Shown one piece after another: positions 20,134 through 29,445 of a DNA stretch of 64,000 bases. The notes beneath the pieces were generated by a model that saw only the letters and a program-made list of their open reading frames with translations, did no database searches and had not been told where the DNA came from. Both the position numbers and the translations under genes were made by a program. Position 1 is the stretch's first letter; the number at the start of each line of letters is the position of its first letter. Source of the stretch: Methanothermobacter sp. (GTDB lineage Archaea > Methanobacteriota > Methanobacteria > Methanobacteriales > DSM-23052); contig JASFYN010000001.1 in the NCBI GenBank assembly GCA_030055615.1, positions 203,267-267,266 of the forward strand. The letters are read 5' to 3'.

Positions 20134-21225
20134 CTAGGTTATTATCTCTTCTAGGACGCCCTCTTTTTTCGCATTTTTTATTTCAAGGGCAGCTCTCCTT
20201 CCCATGCTCATGCCTTCACCATAGAGGAGGTAACTGTAGGTTGATCCATTCATAAATGTGTTTGTACCACCATCTGAGCGTGCGCTCATTTCAAATGTTA
20301 CAATCTCTAGGTTGTCTGTGCACATTGTCTGGAGACAGAAGGGCCCATTCAATCCTGGAGGTACAAGTTCCTTGGCAGCATCTACCATCCTATCACCTAT
20401 CTCAAAGGCTTGTGGCAGGAGAGATTCCCTCATAGCTACTGGGTGGTTGCCTGTGATAACATATGAAGGTTGTAAGTTTATATCTAATTGATCTTTAGCA
20501 GGTATTCTTACCAGACCGTCAATATTTGATTCATAGCGGCTGTCCATTCCGAGGATTTCAACTTCATCTTTCAAAGGTGAATAGAAGTATTGTATACAGA
20601 AGTTTGTACCTGCAATATATTCTTCTATGTGGGCATCTGATATTTCATCCTCGGTTATCCATCCGCGTTCTATCATTAGGTCAATCTTTTCATGGAATTC
20701 CTCGGGTGTGGCGGCTACGAAGTATCCTCTGCCGCCTCTGGCGCCTGGGAATTTCACCATAACGGGACGGTCTATCTTTTCGGGGTCATCATATTTGTAG
20801 GGTATCCTTATACCTGCTTTTTTCATGAGGCGCCTTTCAAGTTCTCTTTCAGACTCCCATCTTAGGATGTTCCTGTTTCCATACATTGGCACATAGAAGT
20901 CGTTTTCGATTCTGTCAAGTCCGGCATAGGCTACAAATGATCCATGGGGGATGATTATACTATTCATCTCCCTTAATTTTTCTTGGACATCATCATCAGC
21001 AATCTCCTTGAACTCGTCAACTATTATGAATTCATCAGCCACCCTAAAACGTTGATATGGGACCTCACGCCCTTTTTCACATACTACAGTGGTTTTGAAG
21101 CCTTCCATCTTGGCACCGTGGAGTATGTGGAGTGATGTGTGGCTGCCAAGGGTTGCTATGGTCAAATCTTCCTTATCGTATCCCTCAAGTATCTCTAATA
21201 TTTCATCCCTGTCTATTTTACCCAT
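20134..21225 (-). CDS. purP: FAICAR synthetase (formate-dependent)
   Basis: Archaeal ATP-grasp enzyme that formylates AICAR with formate and ATP in purine synthesis, replacing PurH transformylase. Visible features are [15 protein letters not shown] near 25, the [19 protein letters not shown]-grasp loop near 150, [16 protein letters not shown] near 205, and [14 protein letters not shown] near 325. Length 363 is standard. It is a single gene with T-rich sequence around its end. Confidence 0.95.
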   Translation of the reverse strand: MGKIDRDEILEILEGYDKEDLTIATLGSHTSLHILHGAKMEGFKTTVVCEKGREVPYQRFRVADEFIIVDEFKEIADDDVQEKLREMNSIIIPHGSFVAYAGLDRIENDFYVPMYGNRNILRWESERELERRLMKKAGIRIPYKYDDPEKIDRPVMVKFPGARGGRGYFVAATPEEFHEKIDLMIERGWITEDEISDAHIEEYIAGTNFCIQYFYSPLKDEVEILGMDSRYESNIDGLVRIPAKDQLDINLQPSYVITGNHPVAMRESLLPQAFEIGDRMVDAAKELVPPGLNGPFCLQTMCTDNLEIVTFEMSARSDGGTNTFMNGSTYSYLLYGEGMSMGRRAALEIKNAKKEGVLEEIIT

Positions 21226-21327
21226 TAAAATCCCCCTTCAAACTCTTTTTATAGACTATTGAAATTTCATCTTAATTATCATTTTTGTCTTTAAACCAAG
21301 ACATTAATATTAAAAGGACATAAAACA

Positions 21328-22062
21328 GTGAACAAAATGAAATGGAAACAGATAGGTGACATCATAATATTAAACAGGAACGTGAAAAACCCGGAAAAGT
21401 TCCTCAAAATGAAAGGTGTAAAGACCGTGATCAAAATCGGGAGAATCCGGGGTAGGATGAGAGAACCAGAAGTCAAAATCCTCGCAGGGGCAGAGACCGA
21501 GACAATGCACAAGGAAAACAAGTGCTTGTTCAAGTTAGATGTCGCCAATATCATGTGGTCAAAGGGCAACACCTATGAGAGGATGAGAATACCAAGGCTA
21601 ATACAAGATGGTGAGACCATAGTCGACATGTTCGCGGGGATAGGCTACTTCTCAATACCGATAGCAGTCCACGCAAACCCGAAAAAAGTCTATGCAATTG
21701 AGATAAACCCAAAAGCATACCAATACCTTAAAGAGAACATAAAATTAAACAAAGTCCAGGACAAGGTCAAACCCATACTAGGAGATTCAAATATCATAGC
21801 ACCTACACTCTCCGCCGACAGGGTTCTAATGGGATATGTTGTGAATACACACCATTACCTTGACAGTGCACTTAAATGCTTAAAAAAAGGTGGAATATTA
21901 CACTACCATGAAACAGCACCTGACAAAATAAAATTCAAAAGACCAATAAAAAGGATAAAAAAGGCCGCGAAACCCCGCGAAGTTAGAATACTAAATAAGA
22001 GAATTATAAAAAAGTATTCCCCAGGCGTCTGGCATGTTGTGATAGATGCTAAGATAAACTAG
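21328..22062 (+). CDS. taw2: Taw2-like tRNA wyosine aminocarboxypropyltransferase
   Basis: Class I SAM enzyme of the Trm5/TYW2 group. SAM motif I is VDMFAGIGYFSIPIA (about residues 98-112), then VYAIEINPKAYQYL. The catalytic region reads DRVLMGYVVNTHHYLD and GGILHYHE, as in Taw2 proteins that transfer the aminocarboxypropyl group of SAM to 4-demethylwyosine at G37, and not the NLP type of Trm5 m1G methylases. The C-terminus has SPGVWHVVIDAK. The GTG at 21328 has no clear ribosome site; an ATG at 21337 is possible. It is followed by a DUF429 gene 13 bp downstream. Confidence 0.82.
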   Translation: MNKMKWKQIGDIIILNRNVKNPEKFLKMKGVKTVIKIGRIRGRMREPEVKILAGAETETMHKENKCLFKLDVANIMWSKGNTYERMRIPRLIQDGETIVDMFAGIGYFSIPIAVHANPKKVYAIEINPKAYQYLKENIKLNKVQDKVKPILGDSNIIAPTLSADRVLMGYVVNTHHYLDSALKCLKKGGILHYHETAPDKIKFKRPIKRIKKAAKPREVRILNKRIIKKYSPGVWHVVIDAKIN

Positions 22063-22075
22063 AAGGTGTAATAAT

Positions 22076-22630
22076 TTGATTGTTGGTGTGGATCTTGCAG
22101 CAAAGGAAAAAAATAGGACAGGTATCGCCATAATATCCAATAAAAAGGTTGAAGCCTTTGAAGTATTATCTGATAATGAAATATTAGACGTGATCGTGGA
22201 TGCTGATCTTGTTGTGTTCGACGCTCCTCTTTCACTCCCTAAGGGCAGATGTTGCCTTGAAAGAGAATGCAAATGCAGTAGATTTGGCCATTTCAGAAAA
22301 GCCGACTTGGAGATCAGAAAATATGGACAAGTACTCCCTTTAACATTCCCCCATATTAAAATGTTAACCTATAGGGGGATCCGGTTAAAAAACATTCTAG
22401 AATCATTGAACCCTGATTCCATTATAATAGAAACTCATCCAAGCACGGCACGAAAATTAATAAATTTATCCAGGATATCTTCCACTTTCAAGATAGAATG
22501 GGAAAAATTAAGCCCTCACGAATCAGATGCTATCATAGCCGCTATCACGGGCTATTTTTACCTTAAAGGGGAATGCATGATCCTCGGGGACTCATCCGAG
22601 GGTCCTATTGTACTCCCAAAAACCCTATAG
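22076..22630 (+). CDS. DUF429 protein (predicted RNase H-fold nuclease)
   Basis: A 184-residue protein with an RNase-H-like start (MIVGVDLAAKEKNRTG), an acidic VVFDAPLSLPKG segment near residue 50, a cysteine patch CCLERECKCSRFG near 60-72, IETHPS near 122 and HESDAIIAAITGYF near 148. This pattern fits DUF429, thought to be a nuclease-like family with no proven substrate. The start is TTG with AGGTG upstream. The gene probably shares a transcript with taw2. Its 3' end overlaps cofG tail-to-tail by 6 bp. Confidence 0.78.
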   Translation: MIVGVDLAAKEKNRTGIAIISNKKVEAFEVLSDNEILDVIVDADLVVFDAPLSLPKGRCCLERECKCSRFGHFRKADLEIRKYGQVLPLTFPHIKMLTYRGIRLKNILESLNPDSIIIETHPSTARKLINLSRISSTFKIEWEKLSPHESDAIIAAITGYFYLKGECMILGDSSEGPIVLPKTL

Positions 22631-23704
22631 TGTGGTCAGGTGAACTTTCACCCTTTCAAGGACTCTTTCACTAAGATAATATTCTGATATGAACTTCGGA
22701 TACACTGGCAGTCTCTCTTTTAATTTAAACCCTGCATTCCTTGTTATCCTTTCAAGTTCCCCTATCTCAGGCCATGGAGCCTCTGGATTAACATAATCTT
22801 TACTTAGGGGTGATATACCACCCCAGTCATCTGCACCTGCAAGAAGGAACAATTCACTGGTTTCCTTGTTAAGATTTGGGGGTACTTGTATGCTCACGTC
22901 AGGGAAGAGTATCTTTGTAGTGGCCACTGTCTTTATCATTTCAAGTAGTGTGGGCTCTGGGTGGTCTTCCATAGGGATTCCTGGTTTTGATCTGAAATTT
23001 TGGATTATGATCTCTTGGATGTGCCCATATTTGTCTTGTATCCTTCTTAACTCTAGGAGGGATTCTGCTCTTTCTTCTATTGTCTCACCTATGCCTATTA
23101 GGAGCCCGGTTGTGAATGGTATTCTGAGTTTGCCAGCGTCTTCGATGGTTCTGATCCTAAGCTTGGGATCTTTCCCTGGGCTCTCTTTATGGGCTATTGT
23201 TTTCATGAGTCGTGGGCTTGATGTTTCCAGCATAAGGCCCATGGATGCGTTAACTTCTTTTAGCATTTTAAGGTCTTTAAATTTTAATATTCCCATGTTG
23301 GTATGGGGTAAAAGTAGTGTATTTTTGAGGGTTTCATGGCAGATATGGTAGATATATTCTACCATGGTATCATAGCCCAGTTTTTCCAATTGATTCTTCA
23401 CGGGTTCTAGTTTGTCTGCGGCTTCTCCGAATGTAAATAGGGCTTCTCTGCAACCATATGATTCTGCTTTTTTTAATCGTCTCATTATATCTTCAGGTGT
23501 TAATATGGGCTGTTCTGTTTTTTCTCTTCGGAATGTGCAATAGCCGCACCTGTTTCTGCAAAGTCTTGTCACTGGTATGAAAATGTTCCTGGAATATGTT
23601 ATGGTTTTCTTCTTTTGTTGGTTTAGGGCTTTTCTCATTAGATCCAGTATTTGGATGCCTTCATATCCTAGATATTTTTTGAGGTCGTCCTTTGAGGGTT
23701 TCAT
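22625..23704 (-). CDS. cofG: FO synthase subunit 1 (radical SAM)
   Basis: With CofH, makes FO, the deazaflavin chromophore of F420, from a ribityl-uracil and tyrosine. The radical SAM cluster motif is CRNRCGYC (about residues 49-56, CX3CX2C). GCREALFTFGEAADKLEP, TGLLIGIGET, IQNFRSKPGIPM and AGADDWGGISPLSKDYVNPEAPWP are CofG signatures. Length 359 is normal. It starts right at the end of the DUF2120-like gene, in a run with mptA. cofH is not in the window. Confidence 0.95.
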   Translation of the reverse strand: MKPSKDDLKKYLGYEGIQILDLMRKALNQQKKKTITYSRNIFIPVTRLCRNRCGYCTFRREKTEQPILTPEDIMRRLKKAESYGCREALFTFGEAADKLEPVKNQLEKLGYDTMVEYIYHICHETLKNTLLLPHTNMGILKFKDLKMLKEVNASMGLMLETSSPRLMKTIAHKESPGKDPKLRIRTIEDAGKLRIPFTTGLLIGIGETIEERAESLLELRRIQDKYGHIQEIIIQNFRSKPGIPMEDHPEPTLLEMIKTVATTKILFPDVSIQVPPNLNKETSELFLLAGADDWGGISPLSKDYVNPEAPWPEIGELERITRNAGFKLKERLPVYPKFISEYYLSERVLERVKVHLTTL

Positions 23705-24145
23705 TTATTCACCAAGGTCTGAGACGACGATTTCAACAAAACAGGGGCCCATGTCACTTTTGTCTTTGTATAGTACTATGAAGAAACCTGTTTTCTCGGC
23801 GATTCCTAGGCGGTATTCTACTGTGAAGTTCATGTTTTCGAGGGATTCTTTTAGGCGTTGTATTCCTGCTATGTCTGGGTCTGCTCCGACATCAACGTTT
23901 TTTCTTATGTTTTCATCCATTATACTTATGAGGTCTGTCCCGGCATCTGATAATAGGTCTATTTCTTCTGCTTGGAGGTGTTCCATGAGGTTGTCGAGGA
24001 TTTTTTTCATGTTATCTGCTTTTATCCTCTTTTTCGAATGTCCTCTCACTATTAGTATCTGGGCGGCGTCTAGGGCTGGTCTGGAACCTTCATAGGCGTC
24101 TAGGTATGTCATTATTTCGCCTGCTAATCTATGCAGTTTTATCAA
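23705..24145 (-). CDS. Conserved methanogen protein between mptA and cofG (possibly DUF2120)
   Basis: A protein of about 146 residues with no motif I can assign a reaction to. It is mixed helix/strand, soluble, with a single cysteine near the C-terminus and no membrane segment. I recall this type as DUF2120, unverified. A GTG at 24154 opens the frame but belongs to the ribosome site AGGTGG, so I use TTG at 24145. It overlaps mptA by 17 bp and abuts cofG, so the three are almost surely co-transcribed. A link to methanopterin or F420 synthesis is inference from position. Confidence 0.65.
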   Translation of the reverse strand: MIKLHRLAGEIMTYLDAYEGSRPALDAAQILIVRGHSKKRIKADNMKKILDNLMEHLQAEEIDLLSDAGTDLISIMDENIRKNVDVGADPDIAGIQRLKESLENMNFTVEYRLGIAEKTGFFIVLYKDKSDMGPCFVEIVVSDLGE

Positions 24146-25106
24146 GTTGACCACCTATTTGGTTGTTTAGTTCTTCTATTTCGTATTTTAGTTCTCCCAT
24201 GGTGGCAACTTTTTCTGCGAAGGCGTTATGGCGGTGTATGCTTTCTTCGTTGATTTGTCTTACTGTTACGATCGTATCATCTGGTAGGTGTGGGAATTCT
24301 TTGACTATGCGGTGTACCATGTTCCTGACGCAGTCTTCTACGAACATTGGATTCTTGTGGGCTTCTATTACTACGGCATTTTCATCCGGTCTTTTGAGCA
24401 TTTCATAGACTGGGGAGCTCATTGATTCTTCTATTATCCTTATTAGGTCTTCTCCCCGGATTGTGTGACCTTCTGGGACTTCTATCATGATCATGCCTTT
24501 TCCTCTTTGGTTGTGTGAGGCTATGGGGACTGTTTCAAGGACTTTTTGTGTTGTTTCTTCGTCGAGGAATTTTATTAGTTCTTGTCTTGTTGCTTCTTTT
24601 ATTGTTTCTTGTGCACAAGGGCAGACTGTCATGCCCACCACTTCGGCGCCTATCATCTTCCTTATTATGACTTCGTCTCGGTCTCTGTATCCAACTGCGT
24701 CGGCCATTATCTTTGTCATTTCCTGGCTTCTCTTATGGGTGATTGGAGACCTTTTCCTGAACATGAAGTCGCTTTCCATGCTAACTTCGGCTCTTCGAGC
24801 ATATTTGTGCTTTTTGAGTAAGAGGTTAACTATTTCTGCGCATAATGATTCTAGTTCGAGTATGTTCCTTTCAACCACTTCTTCTAGTACTTCAGTGATG
24901 GCCTCGGGATTCCTTGACATGTGAATTCCTCTTTGTTTGCTTGGCAAATCTACGAAGGCGTCGAAGGTTGGTAGGAGTATTATTGGTCTTTTGTTTTCTC
25001 TTTCGATTTTGAGAAGTTTCTTAACACCTGTGACCCCGACTCTTGTAAGGTGTACGGGGATTGAGGGTATTTTTTCTTGTGTATCTGGGAAGCATATCAT
25101 GCCCAA
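24129..25106 (-). CDS. mptA: GTP cyclohydrolase IV (MptA)
   Basis: Fe(II)-dependent enzyme that turns GTP into 7,8-dihydroneopterin 2',3'-cyclic phosphate, the first step to tetrahydromethanopterin. Typical segments are PSIPVHLTRVGVTGVKKLL at the start, LPTFDAFVDLPSKQRGIHMSR near 44, GMTVCPCAQE near 160, SHNQRGKG near 197, and the closing HRHNAFAE. Length 325 is usual. The TTG start has GGTG six bases upstream. It heads a run with the DUF2120-like gene and cofG. Confidence 0.94.
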   Translation of the reverse strand: MGMICFPDTQEKIPSIPVHLTRVGVTGVKKLLKIERENKRPIILLPTFDAFVDLPSKQRGIHMSRNPEAITEVLEEVVERNILELESLCAEIVNLLLKKHKYARRAEVSMESDFMFRKRSPITHKRSQEMTKIMADAVGYRDRDEVIIRKMIGAEVVGMTVCPCAQETIKEATRQELIKFLDEETTQKVLETVPIASHNQRGKGMIMIEVPEGHTIRGEDLIRIIEESMSSPVYEMLKRPDENAVVIEAHKNPMFVEDCVRNMVHRIVKEFPHLPDDTIVTVRQINEESIHRHNAFAEKVATMGELKYEIEELNNQIGGQLDKTA

Positions 25107-25190
25107 ATTTTACACCTCGAGTTTTTAGAATATAATAAGAGGAAATCCATTATATATAAGTTCGAAGTTTTATATTATGATTCTTGGTGT

Positions 25191-25868
25191 TTATTTTTTT
25201 GAGAGTATTTCGATGAGTTTATTATCTGGTATTTCCTTTGGGTTTTTATCTAGGATGATTTTTGCATTGTAGAGTTTTTTGGCTCTTTTTGCTATGAGTT
25301 TTGATGTTGGATTGGGTTCTGCCAATACTATGATCTTTTTTATGTTCATTTTTTTGATTTTACGCTCTATGTTATCCTTTGTGTGTTCTATTTTCTTTTT
25401 TATATTTTCTAGGGTTTTTTCTGGGATTTTGGGGTTTATTTTTTCCATGTCTTCGATGGAAAGTGGGGCGCCGGTGACGATAATTTGGGGGGCTTCAATC
25501 CCCCTTTTAGTCAATGCTTTTTTCACGTCACTTTTTGTGGTTATTATAAGGGTGTTTAGGGATAATTTTCTTATTTTATCTTTTAGGTCTTCCATTTCTA
25601 ATACTTTAAAGTCTGCGAGTATTTTATCGATTTTCTCTCGGGCTTTGAGGAGGTGTTGGCAGAATCCAGATGCCTCCTCCTTTGAAAGCCTATGATAGGG
25701 TAAACTTTTATAAATGTAATCTTCAGCCCTTATCAGCTCCTTTATGGCGTTTTCAAAATGTTTTACGTTGATTATACCCTCTTCTGGTTCTTTTATCATT
25801 GTCTTCTTTTGTTTAATGCATGCTTTTTTTATGAGTTCTTCTGCTTGTTTTATCCGCATTCTTTCCAT
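25191..25868 (-). CDS. Uncharacterised conserved archaeal protein (possibly DUF2100)
   Basis: A 225-residue, lysine-rich, soluble protein. The N-terminal half is helical (coiled-coil-like about 1-90). The C-terminal half alternates strands and helices: LNTLIITTKSDVKKAL, PQIIVTGAPL, KIIVLAEPNPTSKLIAKRAKKLYNAKIILD. The latter resembles a Toprim- or Rossmann-like fold, but I cannot prove that. The DUF2100 label is from memory. It starts at ATG after GGATCACATC and follows the deacetylase gene by 16 bp on the same strand. Confidence 0.6.
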   Translation of the reverse strand: MERMRIKQAEELIKKACIKQKKTMIKEPEEGIINVKHFENAIKELIRAEDYIYKSLPYHRLSKEEASGFCQHLLKAREKIDKILADFKVLEMEDLKDKIRKLSLNTLIITTKSDVKKALTKRGIEAPQIIVTGAPLSIEDMEKINPKIPEKTLENIKKKIEHTKDNIERKIKKMNIKKIIVLAEPNPTSKLIAKRAKKLYNAKIILDKNPKEIPDNKLIEILSKK

Positions 25869-25884
25869 GATGTGATCCTCTCAT

Positions 25885-26874
25885 CTATATTTTGAAGTAT
25901 TCTGAAAATTTATCTTTTATCCTTGCGAATACATCCTTCACAGGATTGGAAGCTCTTACTTCATCTTCTATTGGACTCTCAAGGCCCATTAATGATTTAA
26001 CAAATTTTAAATTTGAATTTGCAAGGGCTTCTAGGTCGTATCCTCCTTCAAGGACTGCAACAACCCTTTCATTTTTAAATTGTGATCCTATCCATGTATA
26101 AAATTCTTCATCAACCCTAATATTAGCTAGGGGGTCATCTTTATGGGCGTCGAAACCAGCTTCTAGGAAGATCATACTTGGCTTAAACTCGTCCTTCACC
26201 GGCTCCAGTATCCTTGAGAGTATCCATATATAATCTTGGGTATTTGAACCTGGTGGCATGGGAATATTTATAGTGTAACCCATACCTTCACCAGCACCCA
26301 TCTCATCTATAAACCCGGTGCCAGGGTATAATGTCTTGGGATCTTGGTGTATGGAAATATACATTACCTCAGGGTCATCATAAAATATGTCAGCCGTCCC
26401 ATTACCATAATGCACATCAAAATCTATTATAAGGAAATGATCTGATCCTTTTTTTCTAAGATTTTCGATTGCTATTGCCATATTGTTAAATATGCAAAAA
26501 CCCATAGCCCTATCCCTTGTGGCATGATGTCCAGGCGGCCTTGCAACTGAATAAGCCCATCCACCATCCTCTGACACGATCTTTGATGCCATGATAGCAC
26601 CCCCAGCGGCCAAAAGCGCGACATTGTAACTTTCACTTGTCATATAAGTGTCATAATCGAGGTAACCTCCGCCTCTTTCTGCGAATCCTTTCACATAATC
26701 AAGATGAGCTCGGCTATGAACCCTTAGGATATCATCTGGACTCGCCTTTTTGGGTTCCACTATTTTAAGATTTAGAATGCGGAGTATTTCCATGATTGCA
26801 TCTGTTCTTTTTTTATTTTCCACATGGAACTCCATGTTATGGAGGTCATAGGATGGAGAATAGATGATTGTCAT
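25885..26874 (-). CDS. Histone deacetylase / acetylpolyamine amidohydrolase family protein
   Basis: Zn-dependent arginase-fold deacetylase. Motifs are RPPGHHATRDRAMGFCIFNN near residue 115, IDFDVHYGNGTADIFY near 148 (metal-binding Asp and His), EAGFDAHKDDP near 245 (second metal Asp) and LEGGYDLEALA near 283. Candidate substrates are acetylated Alba, histones, other proteins or polyamines; the sequence does not decide. The longer frame starts at 26883 with a GTG inside GGTGCGG; the ATG at 26874 has GGTG six bases upstream and is preferred. An Lrp-type regulator is just upstream. Confidence 0.88.
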   Translation of the reverse strand: MTIIYSPSYDLHNMEFHVENKKRTDAIMEILRILNLKIVEPKKASPDDILRVHSRAHLDYVKGFAERGGGYLDYDTYMTSESYNVALLAAGGAIMASKIVSEDGGWAYSVARPPGHHATRDRAMGFCIFNNMAIAIENLRKKGSDHFLIIDFDVHYGNGTADIFYDDPEVMYISIHQDPKTLYPGTGFIDEMGAGEGMGYTINIPMPPGSNTQDYIWILSRILEPVKDEFKPSMIFLEAGFDAHKDDPLANIRVDEEFYTWIGSQFKNERVVAVLEGGYDLEALANSNLKFVKSLMGLESPIEDEVRASNPVKDVFARIKDKFSEYFKI

Positions 26875-26895
26875 AATCCGCACCTTTATGATCGA

Positions 26896-27360
26896 TTATA
26901 GCATCTGTGATGATGTCATATCCTCCTTAACAATATTTAAGACGGTCTGGGTGTATGTTCTTTGAACATCATTTTCCTTGAGTAGGCCTTTTATAAACTT
27001 GTCGAGTTCGCTGGTGTCTCTGAATTTCCCTATTAATATGGCGTCGAATTCTCCTGTAACATCATAGATTGCTAAAACATTCTTATGATATGCTGTTCTT
27101 TCCTCCCAGTTTTTCAGAACCCCCCCTTTTACTCTAACACCTATAATGGCCGTTAGTTTGTAGCCAAGTTTTGAATGGTCTATCAGGGGGACGAATTTTT
27201 TTATCACCCCATTTTTCATGAGCTTTTCAACCCTATTGTGCACCGTGCCTACTGATACTCCAAGTTTCCTTGAAATCTCCCTATAGGACATCCGCCCATC
27301 CTTGTTAAGGAGATGGAGTATCTCTTTGTCTATATCATCTATTTTAACAATATCTTCCAT
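26896..27360 (-). CDS. Lrp/AsnC family transcription regulator
   Basis: A 154-residue regulator with an N-terminal HTH (about 8-60: IDKEILHLLNKDGRMSYREI, then LGVSVGTVHNRVEKLMKNGVI) and a C-terminal ligand-binding RAM domain containing VYDVTGEFDAILIGKF-like sequence. Family members bind DNA as dimers and octamers and often sense amino acids. It starts at ATG after GGTGGTAAT. It lies 21 bp upstream of the HDAC-family gene, so the two may be co-transcribed. Target and ligand are unknown. Confidence 0.88.
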   Translation of the reverse strand: MEDIVKIDDIDKEILHLLNKDGRMSYREISRKLGVSVGTVHNRVEKLMKNGVIKKFVPLIDHSKLGYKLTAIIGVRVKGGVLKNWEERTAYHKNVLAIYDVTGEFDAILIGKFRDTSELDKFIKGLLKENDVQRTYTQTVLNIVKEDMTSSQML

Positions 27361-27398
27361 ATTACCACCTTCTATTTCTATAAGATGGGAAAAATTTA

Positions 27399-28139
27399 TT
27401 ATTTGGGGTATAGTAATCCAAGCGCCCTAGAGAAGAATAGGGAAAGATAAGATCTTATGAAGATCGCAGAGAGTAGGTTTGCGATTATGTAAGCGACTAG
27501 GGGCCCAGTAGCTATGTTAAGGCCAATATAACCTAGCATTATGATGAAATTTAATATGAAGCTGATTATCCCAATTATAATTACAACTATAATATACCAG
27601 AGGATATATTTTCCCCATCCAATCCTTGATATGATATCTAATACTTCTCGGATCATGAAAGCTGCCCTAAATTGGTTATTAGCTGCCATGTGGGCTATTG
27701 CTATTGTGAGAAGTAGCAAGAATATGATAGCCACGATAAAACCTACCAATCCCGTGATACTGCTGATGGTTAGGTTTGAACGGGCTATGAAAAGGCCGAT
27801 ACGCATGATTAGCCAGGGTGTTATCATATAGATTATGACCACAATTGAAACTTTAAGTCCATCAATGAACATCTCCCATGGCTTATCAAATTCTGGAAGC
27901 TCATTAAAACCTGCTATTGTAGTTTTAAGAACTCTGAAAATGTACCCAATAACGAAGAATAGTGGGATTATCATTAAAATCAAGTAAACTCCGATTAGGA
28001 CTAGTTGGGGTGCTAATAAAACTCTCCCAACTAGGGGTAGTGAGTTTACGAGTAGAAATAATATACCCAATATGATTAATTTTCTCCAATTCGATATGGG
28101 GTACTTGACCGCGTCGCCTATAATCTCATAGATATTCAC
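27399..28139 (-). CDS. DUF4013 membrane protein, copy A
   Basis: A multi-pass membrane protein with about six hydrophobic segments. It shares with copy B (28542-29231) the opening EIIGDAVKYP, the loop TIAGF-ELPEFD-MFIDGLKV, the TIAIAHMA helix, the REVLDIIS-IGW-YILWYI segment and the end RALGL. This fits DUF4013. By eye the two are under half identical, so the duplication is old. The frame opens at 28166, but GTG at 28139 has GGGGGT six bases upstream and aligns with the start of copy B. Function unknown. Confidence 0.75.
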   Translation of the reverse strand: MNIYEIIGDAVKYPISNWRKLIILGILFLLVNSLPLVGRVLLAPQLVLIGVYLILMIIPLFFVIGYIFRVLKTTIAGFNELPEFDKPWEMFIDGLKVSIVVIIYMITPWLIMRIGLFIARSNLTISSITGLVGFIVAIIFLLLLTIAIAHMAANNQFRAAFMIREVLDIISRIGWGKYILWYIIVVIIIGIISFILNFIIMLGYIGLNIATGPLVAYIIANLLSAIFIRSYLSLFFSRALGLLYPK

Positions 28140-28305
28140 GATATTACCCCCAAGAATATCTAACAATTAAATTTGTCAGTTTCATAATATATAATTACTT
28201 GATATTTTTTAAAATTTCAAAAAAATTTTTAGAATAATAATAAAAATAATATCAAAAAAAGGAAAAATTATAGAGATCCTATTCAAGGATTTTTTTAATG
28301 ACCTT

Positions 28306-28488
28306 ATGCAGAATGTGGATCCTAACCATGTATTTCGGGCCTTAATTTGGCTAATCATGGACATGTACCCGGGTCATCCGCATTCTAGGTTGCTTGCTGA
28401 GTATGCAAGGTCTCATGGGTCCAAATGTGCCCTTGTAGTACATTATGGTGGAACCTCCAATTATCGCAGCTACATGGAAGACATTTAG
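28306..28488 (+). pseudogene. Decayed copy of the secreted-protein gene at 29446
   Basis: The 60-codon frame encodes [18 protein letters not shown] and the next 25 residues identically to the intact gene, then stops where that gene runs on for about 145 codons. There is no signal peptide. DNA at 28360-28480 equals 29569-29689 exactly over 121 bp. Homology fades on both sides: upstream there is a one-base indel near 28357, and downstream one codon is missing and then a TAG follows. The 402 bp between the two DUF4013 genes (28140-28541) hold nothing else I can support; the 28140-28305 part is AT-rich spacer. Confidence 0.75.
28360..28480 (+). repeat. 121-bp exact direct repeat, copy 1 (in the pseudogene)
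   Basis: Identical to 29569-29689 when read base by base. The unit starts GACATGTACCCGGG and ends CTACATGGAAG. The flanking DUF4013 genes have diverged strongly, so this identity must be more recent than the gene duplication, as by gene conversion, or else an assembly fault. Confidence 0.9.
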
Positions 28489-28541
28489 AGTATACAGTAT
28501 GATACATTCCAGGAAAAAAAGAAAATTGGAGGGATGAAATA

Positions 28542-29231
28542 TTATTCATATGCGTACCTGAGTCCAAGTGCCCTGAAATAAAAGAGAGTGAGATAAGGTG
28601 TCACGAATAACGGTACTAATATTTGGCCGAGAACTGGAATCATGCCAACTAAAGACCCAATGAAGAGTATCACTATGGCCACGATTATAACTACTATGTA
28701 CCACAGGATATATTCTGTCCATCCGATTTCTGATATGACATCTAGTATTTCTCTGAATTGGAATGCCGCTCTAAGTTCACTGTCATTATATGCCATATGG
28801 GCTATTGCGATTGTCCATAATAGTCCAAATATGATGGCTACGATGATCCCTATTATAATGAGCCCTAAACCAGCCTGTAATAGTGTTGGAGCTGTGACCA
28901 TAACATTCCCATAGATTGTGAAAACACCAGCGCTTGATAAGCCTGTGAAAACACCAACACCCATAATTATCAGTGGTATTATCATATAGGCTAAAGTGAC
29001 AACGAATACTTTAAGACCATCAATGAACATTTCACCCCATTCATCGAATTCTGGAAGCTCATCAAACCCGGCTATTGTGGCTTTAAGGGCCCGGAAAACA
29101 TACCCAAGGGCAAAGAATATGGGTATTAGTAGGAAACTTAATAGGAAGAACACTCCTAATATTATGAGTTTCTTCCAATCTGATGCCGGGTACTTGACGG
29201 CGTCACCTATAATTTCGCCAATATCCACCAT
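28542..29231 (-). CDS. DUF4013 membrane protein, copy B
   Basis: Paralogue of the gene at 27399, about 229 residues, with about five hydrophobic segments, a charged loop ELPEFDEWGEMFIDGLKV and the closing FYFRALGLRYAYE. It lacks one N-terminal hydrophobic hairpin present in copy A and has a glycine-rich insert near residues 115-150. The frame opens at 29243; GGAGGTG points to ATG 29231 or GTG 29228, and the latter aligns with copy A. It is divergent from the intact secreted-protein gene, just as copy A is divergent from the decayed one. Confidence 0.75.
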   Translation of the reverse strand: MVDIGEIIGDAVKYPASDWKKLIILGVFFLLSFLLIPIFFALGYVFRALKATIAGFDELPEFDEWGEMFIDGLKVFVVTLAYMIIPLIIMGVGVFTGLSSAGVFTIYGNVMVTAPTLLQAGLGLIIIGIIVAIIFGLLWTIAIAHMAYNDSELRAAFQFREILDVISEIGWTEYILWYIVVIIVAIVILFIGSLVGMIPVLGQILVPLFVTPYLTLFYFRALGLRYAYE

Positions 29232-29376
29232 TTGCACCTCCAAAAAAACTATATAATTTTATATTTTCTCAATTTAATTATATATAAATTTTCTTTTTTT
29301 CTGATATAAAAAGTTGCAATTTTAAGTGAAATCTCCGTAAAATAGGCGAATAAATATTTTTTTGTCTTCACAAAAA

Positions 29377-29386
29377 ATTTATAAAG
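29377..29386 (+). promoter_or_regulatory. TATA box of the secreted-protein gene
   Basis: AATTTATAAA lies about 60 bp before the ATG at 29446 and predicts a start of transcription near 29408. A GGTGG ribosome site lies six bases before the ATG. The rest of the 214-bp divergent spacer is AT-rich with no gene. Confidence 0.5.
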
Positions 29387-29445
29387 AATAACTTTATCAA
29401 GGTATAGCTTAGAATATTGTATCAAAGCTTATTATTGGTGGCTTT

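Noticed and set aside
20074-20154. 26-codon plus-strand frame with GTGGTGG before its ATG in the psmB-purP spacer
   Set aside because: It runs into the purP 3' end, has no recognisable sequence, and the GTGGTGG is half of an inverted repeat.
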